Shown here one piece after another: positions 59,722 to 64,000 of a DNA stretch of 64,000 nt. The stretch is from NCBI GenBank assembly GCA_963682055.1, contig OY821750.1, positions 14,262,501 to 14,326,500 on the forward strand, read 5' to 3'. Made by a program: the position numbers and the translations under genes. This DNA is from Primula veris (taxonomy: Eukaryota; Streptophyta; Magnoliopsida; Ericales; Primulaceae). Below the pieces are notes generated by a model that saw only the letters and a list, made by a program, of their open reading frames with translations, searched no databases and was not told the origin of the DNA. The number at the start of each line of letters is the position of its first letter. Within the stretch, counting starts at the first letter, position 1.

Positions 59722-60046
59722 CTCTATCTATCCTCTATTATATATATCTCTATTTGATGTGAGATTAATATACTAATAAGTAATACAAATATTTCACATA
59801 TAATTATTCTCTCTACTATTCTTACTTCTCTTTAAGGCATCATCATAGGCCTTGTGGACTGGAGAGGTGTGAGAAATTAGTATACGACTCTGGTAGTGTC
59901 TACATCGCATAAATAAGTTGTTGCATCCGTATTTAGATAGCTAGTAAAACAATCGTTGTTTTCGCTGCAGGTATATCGTAATACCCTCTTTAGTTGTGAT
60001 CATTATTTAATTTATTTGTTGAACCTAATTATTTGATTTACCAACA
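59722..60046 (+). repeat. Copia-A copy 2: 3' LTR fragment
   Basis: It matches the LTR from ACTCTATCTATCC to CCAACA, followed by CGTAT. The site where the nested element at 4808 sits in the other copy is uninterrupted here (TTTCACATATAATTATTC). Confidence 0.85.
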
Positions 60047-60064
60047 CGTATTATCAAATTTCAG

Positions 60065-60147
60065 GATGAGAAAATTACTAACTCCAACATTCAACATTAA
60101 ACCAGCACTTCCTACGCCAAGAGGGATGATGCCTTCACATAATAGAG
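60065..60147 (+). pseudogene. Duplicate of host exon 7
   Basis: The copy is 83 bp with intact frame and both splice sites (TTTCAG before, GTATAT after). Three residue changes are visible relative to 11801-11883 (T to I, E to G, S to P). No neighbouring host exons are found here, so it is an isolated gene fragment. Confidence 0.75.
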
Positions 60148-60374
60148 GTATATAACAAGTTTATAATATTTCTCACTCCTTTACCATATTTTTTTTTGGA
60201 AGGTAAATAATATTTAAAAATAAGCAAAAAAAAAATGTGTGGTTTGGTAACACAGATTGCTAGCTAAACCTTAGGTATATTAAAGCTGAAGCACAACTTG
60301 TAAGTGATAAAATTAGTTATAAATCCAAACAAGATAAAACAAATATTTTACAACGTAACCTACCTGCTTATTCT

Positions 60375-60680
60375 CAAACGACAAGATTCCAATGTTTAGG
60401 TTGTTCACAAACAACCAAAACCAATTAGGGAATCACGCGTCCACAACCGTTAAGTATCACCATAAAAATAAATATGATCTTATCTTTCTGTAACTTTATT
60501 ATTTTTTAAATAATAATGAGACATATGTGAAATTTTATACAAACTATAACGGGCCACTTCGTAATTAGGCAAATACTCTAGGGCCTAATTGTAAATATAC
60601 TAAAGGAAATAAATTAACCAAGTAATTAAAATAGTCTTGTGTCAAAAGCCAATAATGCCATAATAGGACGAGGTTCGTCA
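60375..60680 (-). repeat. Duplicate of the 3' LTR of the minus-strand element
   Basis: It corresponds to 12095-12395, followed by the same tract TCGCCCCTCCTTTTTG. The matching right-hand LTR is absent from this locus. Confidence 0.7.
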
Positions 60681-61860
60681 CTCGCCCCTCCTTTTTGAAT
60701 CGGCCTTGACCTCAAGTTCCGCGCAATCCTTCTTCAAAAGTACCTCATCAACACGCGACAAAGCATTTGCGACTAAGTCCCCCCCCCCCCCTCCTTATAC
60801 GGTGGAAGTCTCAACACCATACGCCAATAAGATCGAGTCATCCATCTCCTATGATATGGCGGAATGCAAAATATTTTCATCCAAATCCGCCAATAAGAAT
60901 ATTATATATTAAGATAACATAACCTTACTAGCACAACATGCTAGCCAAGGGAAATACAGACTCTCGTAGCAAAATTAGCTACATAAAGTCAAAGCAAAGT
61001 ATGAAACACAAAAACATCGCAATAAAATGTGATCCCTTCAATAATAGCAATTAAATGCCCTATCTTTACCCGTCTTCAAAAAACTATAGCATCTAAGAGA
61101 GTATAACAAACTAGTTCCCAGAATGGATCAACATAACTCGACAAATTAGCAACATACTCGAAGACACCATAAATATTTTCAAACCACTGATCAACATCAT
61201 TCTCATTAGTCGGGTATTTATTTTCTCGTCCTCATAACACGAGGACTAGAAGTTGCAGCAGCCTATAGGGTGACCAATTTAATCCTGCCAACGATCAAAG
61301 ACTAACGATTCACCATAAATCCATGTCAAATGGTATTTCAAATCACAAACTGAAAGTAACAAACTCTACAAATACCCTCCACCTATTCTGACGAACTTGT
61401 AGTGTAGAGACATGAAAATTTAATCGTATGAAGAAATTGAAAACTAAATATTTGCTGTTGAAGAGAAACCGAATAAAATTTCCGAGTTGTCATATATGTA
61501 TCGCTCGTATACCAGCAAACAATTAGCATCACCGAGTGTATCTCAATATAAGAAAACAAAATTCTCTAAACATTCGTCAATTCCGTCCAACCGAAAATAG
61601 TGCACAACACAACCAACTTCGAAAATTCATAACTCGTTTTTCGTATATTCAAATTGTCACACGTGAGTAAATACCACAGAAACATCCACCTAAAAGATTT
61701 TTTCATTTGGACATTTATTTCTATATGAAATCATCAATATTGTACAGCTTGCCGAATCTGTCGAGCAGAAAAAAATGTACTTCACGTTCAACTCTAATAA
61801 AATATATAACTAATTGCTCGTTCATGCGAATTCATTAATTCAAGTTGGAGGATAACGTAT

Positions 61861-64000
61861 TCCCCTCCCTCACCCCCCCCCCCCCCCCCCCCCTTTTCTC
61901 CCCGGCGTATAGTACATTTTGATTTGGGTACAGTTTGACATAAAAAAATATTACTTTTGTACAACTCGACGAATCTGTAAAACTAAAAAAACAGCACTGC
62001 AGGGTCAAGTTAAAAAAAATCATAACTTCTCTGTCATCCGAATTCGATAATTGAAGTCAGAGAACCTTCAGAATCGGCTTTTCATGTCCCTGCAAAAAAA
62101 AAGTTAGATTTGGACACTGTTTGCTATCCGGAAGCGGCAGTTTTGCAAAACTCAACAAATCTGGAAAAATCTGCACTTGACAAACCAATTTGAAAATTCA
62201 TAACACGTTCGTCTCTCGCCCAAACGAACCCCTCCCAACCAAATAATACTCACGTAGGTCTTTATAATATCTCCATCAATTTTTAGCAACACAAGGACTC
62301 GTTTAATATGGGCAACAAACACATTTCCAAGTATCGCCGGTTTTACCAACATAATAAAATATATCAAATATAAGCGAATTAGGTCGCCGTTTCATGCTCT
62401 AGCAGACAACAAAACACCTATGTGTTCCTCACACACAAGATGCATTACCGATCACTTTGTAAAAATTCATTGTATCTCCATTGGAACGACTCGAAAAATT
62501 TATGTATTAATTATTAGTTTTTAGAAAAACTTATAGTAATACTATTTCTGATGTTTTATATGGGTATCTAAGTAATAGTTTTGGGGGAGTTTGTTATTAA
62601 AAATAACTAGGTGAAGTAAATTTGAAATATAGCTAAGTATAAAATGTAATTATGAAAGCCCAATACAGTACATATTTATACAACTTATATACATACATAT
62701 GACAAAGATGTATATATAACAAATATACATCTAAAGGCCAATAGTGTTTTTTTTTTTGTTTTCTATGTGGTCGCTTCGGAGGCTAGTATCGAGGTATTCG
62801 GATGTCCGTTTTTCGCAATCCAATATGTTTTCTTAAGGTACTCCTCGAGCCCTATCTATCTGTGTAAGCCTCTTTCTTCGATTTTCACTTTTATAAAATA
62901 ATGTTTTTTGAGGTTTTACCATAATCCGAATTTACATTAATTATATTGATCCGTATCTTGTTTTAATCACATTTAGGACAATTTTAAGGGCAATAAAGTT
63001 GTTGTCCAGATCTGGTCTTTCTGTTTTGTCAGGTATTCGGCTCCGTTTAGCGGTTTATAAATGAGCTCTCGTTTGGTTCGGTAAGGGGGAAAAAACCGGT
63101 ATAAACTTTAAGTGGCTTAATTGTTTTGTTTGTTTGACTTATGGGGTTATTCCTCTAATATTTTAATTTCTCCACTATGTTGGTACCACTATTATGTTAG
63201 GTATCAAATGTTTGATAAGTGACAAGTTGGTTTGGCGATTGGGTATTGAATAAAATTGACTTCATCTTTAAAAGTGGATTATTATTGTGCTTGTATACTG
63301 AATGTATCTTATTGCGATTGTCACCATTTGTTTATTGTTTACGTGTTGATGTGTAATTGTATTCGTTGTTGAATTGTATTGGAAATGAAAGGTGTTAACT
63401 TGGATGTGTTGACTCGGAAATGTTATATGGTGATTAATTGATTTACATTTATCTACTTTTTCTCTTGAATAAAGTAAGAATATGTGTGTATCGTAGATGA
63501 GTTTTCTATGATAAGTTATGTGTGTACTGTAGAGGGGGTTTCTACGGTGAGATGTAGACGGGATTCCTACATCGAGCTATAGATGAGGTTCCTATAGCTG
63601 TAACTTGCGCAATAGGAATATCGGTTAATTTGCGGTTAGCTCACTCTGAAACCGGCCTAAATTAGGCACGGTGCTCTATCCAAGTGGGTGAGGATCTCAT
63701 TACACAAAGAGCTCCTGTGATGTGGGGGATCGGTCCGAAGTGTGTGTTGGCTAAGTGTGTTGGCCAAGTGTGCGTGTTTTGTGTTTTAAATATCTTATAG
63801 GTTAGTCTTGTAAATGAGTTGTGGTGACATTGATATGTGATTAATGATTGTATTTATTATTGTGTTGATTCGGTTATTTAAGTGATTTTATTATTTGTTT
63901 GTCGGCTTAAGACATTATTTGTATTTGGTTATAACGTGTGTTTATTATATTGGTTGAGATGTAACTGGTAGGTTGTGTGTGTGCCCATTTATTTAAAGCA
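61861..64000. other. Repeat-like DNA, no gene seen
   Basis: A C homopolymer (about 61873-61893) marks the end of the duplicate. GAAAATTCATAAC(A/T)CGTTCGTC-type phrases near 62190 echo 13700 and 61622, so the left part is probably interior of the same retroelement family. From about 62760 the sequence looks like a Gypsy-type LTR or leader (GAGGTATTCGGATGTCCG; short GTAGA(C/G)GGG...TTCCTA repeats at 63530-63600). It has no coding motifs and the ends were not found. Confidence 0.35.

Larger units (their letters stand above)
38399..60046 (+). mobile_element. Second copy of Copia-A, interrupted by the Tat element
   Basis: It comprises a 5' LTR fragment (38399-38774), a primer-binding site (38776), a 1.4-kb leader and gag from ATG 40220. 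Gag is interrupted after 40339 and resumes at 57892, followed by protease, integrase and then a 3' LTR piece ending at 60046. RT and RNase H are deleted between 59700 and 59722. The 3' LTR is followed by CGTAT and the same host acceptor and exon as the copy at 11782. This is therefore a duplicate of one insertion, not an independent one. Confidence 0.82.
59722..61860 (+). repeat. Segmental duplicate of 11532-13935 region
   Basis: Collinear with the other locus: Copia-A LTR end, CGTAT, host exon, host intron, then the left half of the minus-strand element. Differences are absence of the solo LTR (about 61500), an extra 60-bp piece (about 61393-61452) and a missing piece of about 80 bp (about 60890). 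Similarity fades after about 61860 at a long C run. Confidence 0.85.

Overview
The window looks like nuclear DNA of a flowering plant, most likely a eudicot. It is AT-rich, holds short GT-AG exons of one host gene, and is otherwise dominated by LTR retrotransposons nested inside one another. I see no bacterial-type operons, rRNA, tRNA or CRISPR arrays.

Layout. (1) 1-16156: 3' part of a plus-strand host gene. Nine consistent exons are visible (3-190, 279-383, 496-560, 587-634, 894-946, 1023-1069, 11801-11883, 15623-15718, 15909-16156). I do not recognise the protein. Its 10.7-kb intron contains a Copia element (Copia-A, 1557-11782, TSD CGTAT), whose 3' LTR is split by a minus-strand, apparently non-coding LTR element (4808-11531, TSD ACGTA). 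The next intron holds another minus-strand LTR element (12095-15260) that carries a solo LTR (13227-13576, TSD TCACT). (2) 16157-19660: intergenic DNA with a long foldback element (16700-17771) and a second inverted-repeat element (18197-19132). (3) 19665-25213: Copia-B, a young copy with nearly identical LTRs but three coding lesions. (4) 25214-34760: mostly gene-free. It has one possible exon of a plastid ABC1-type kinase, a long minus-strand Gypsy-type LTR, AT microsatellites and an unidentified broken reading frame. (5) 34759-38390: a decayed Copia (Copia-C). (6) 38399-60046: a second copy of Copia-A, interrupted at gag by a 17.5-kb Ty3/Gypsy element of the Tat lineage (40340-57886, TSD TCGAC). 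(7) 59722-61860: a duplicate of 11.5-13.9 kb that includes the Copia-A LTR end and the host exon. (8) 61861-64000: unassigned, repeat-like.

The most interesting part is the 10.4 kb between pol and the 3' LTR of the Tat element. The minus strand there carries a well-formed multi-exon gene (ATG at 52369, every junction in phase 0, PF04195-like region plus coiled coil). Next to it is a series of at least five small antisense reading frames (53434, 54149, 55544, 56447, 57071), each preceded by a TATA box. Antisense extra ORFs are known in Tat elements. A battery of separately promoted small coiled-coil genes beside a spliced one is, to my knowledge, unusual.

The two Copia-A copies share the same flank (CGTAT plus the host exon). 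They keep complementary halves: one has RT-RNase H, the other gag-integrase. The duplicate lacks the later insertions, so insertion and duplication can be put in order. All homology statements rest on reading motifs by eye; no search was run.
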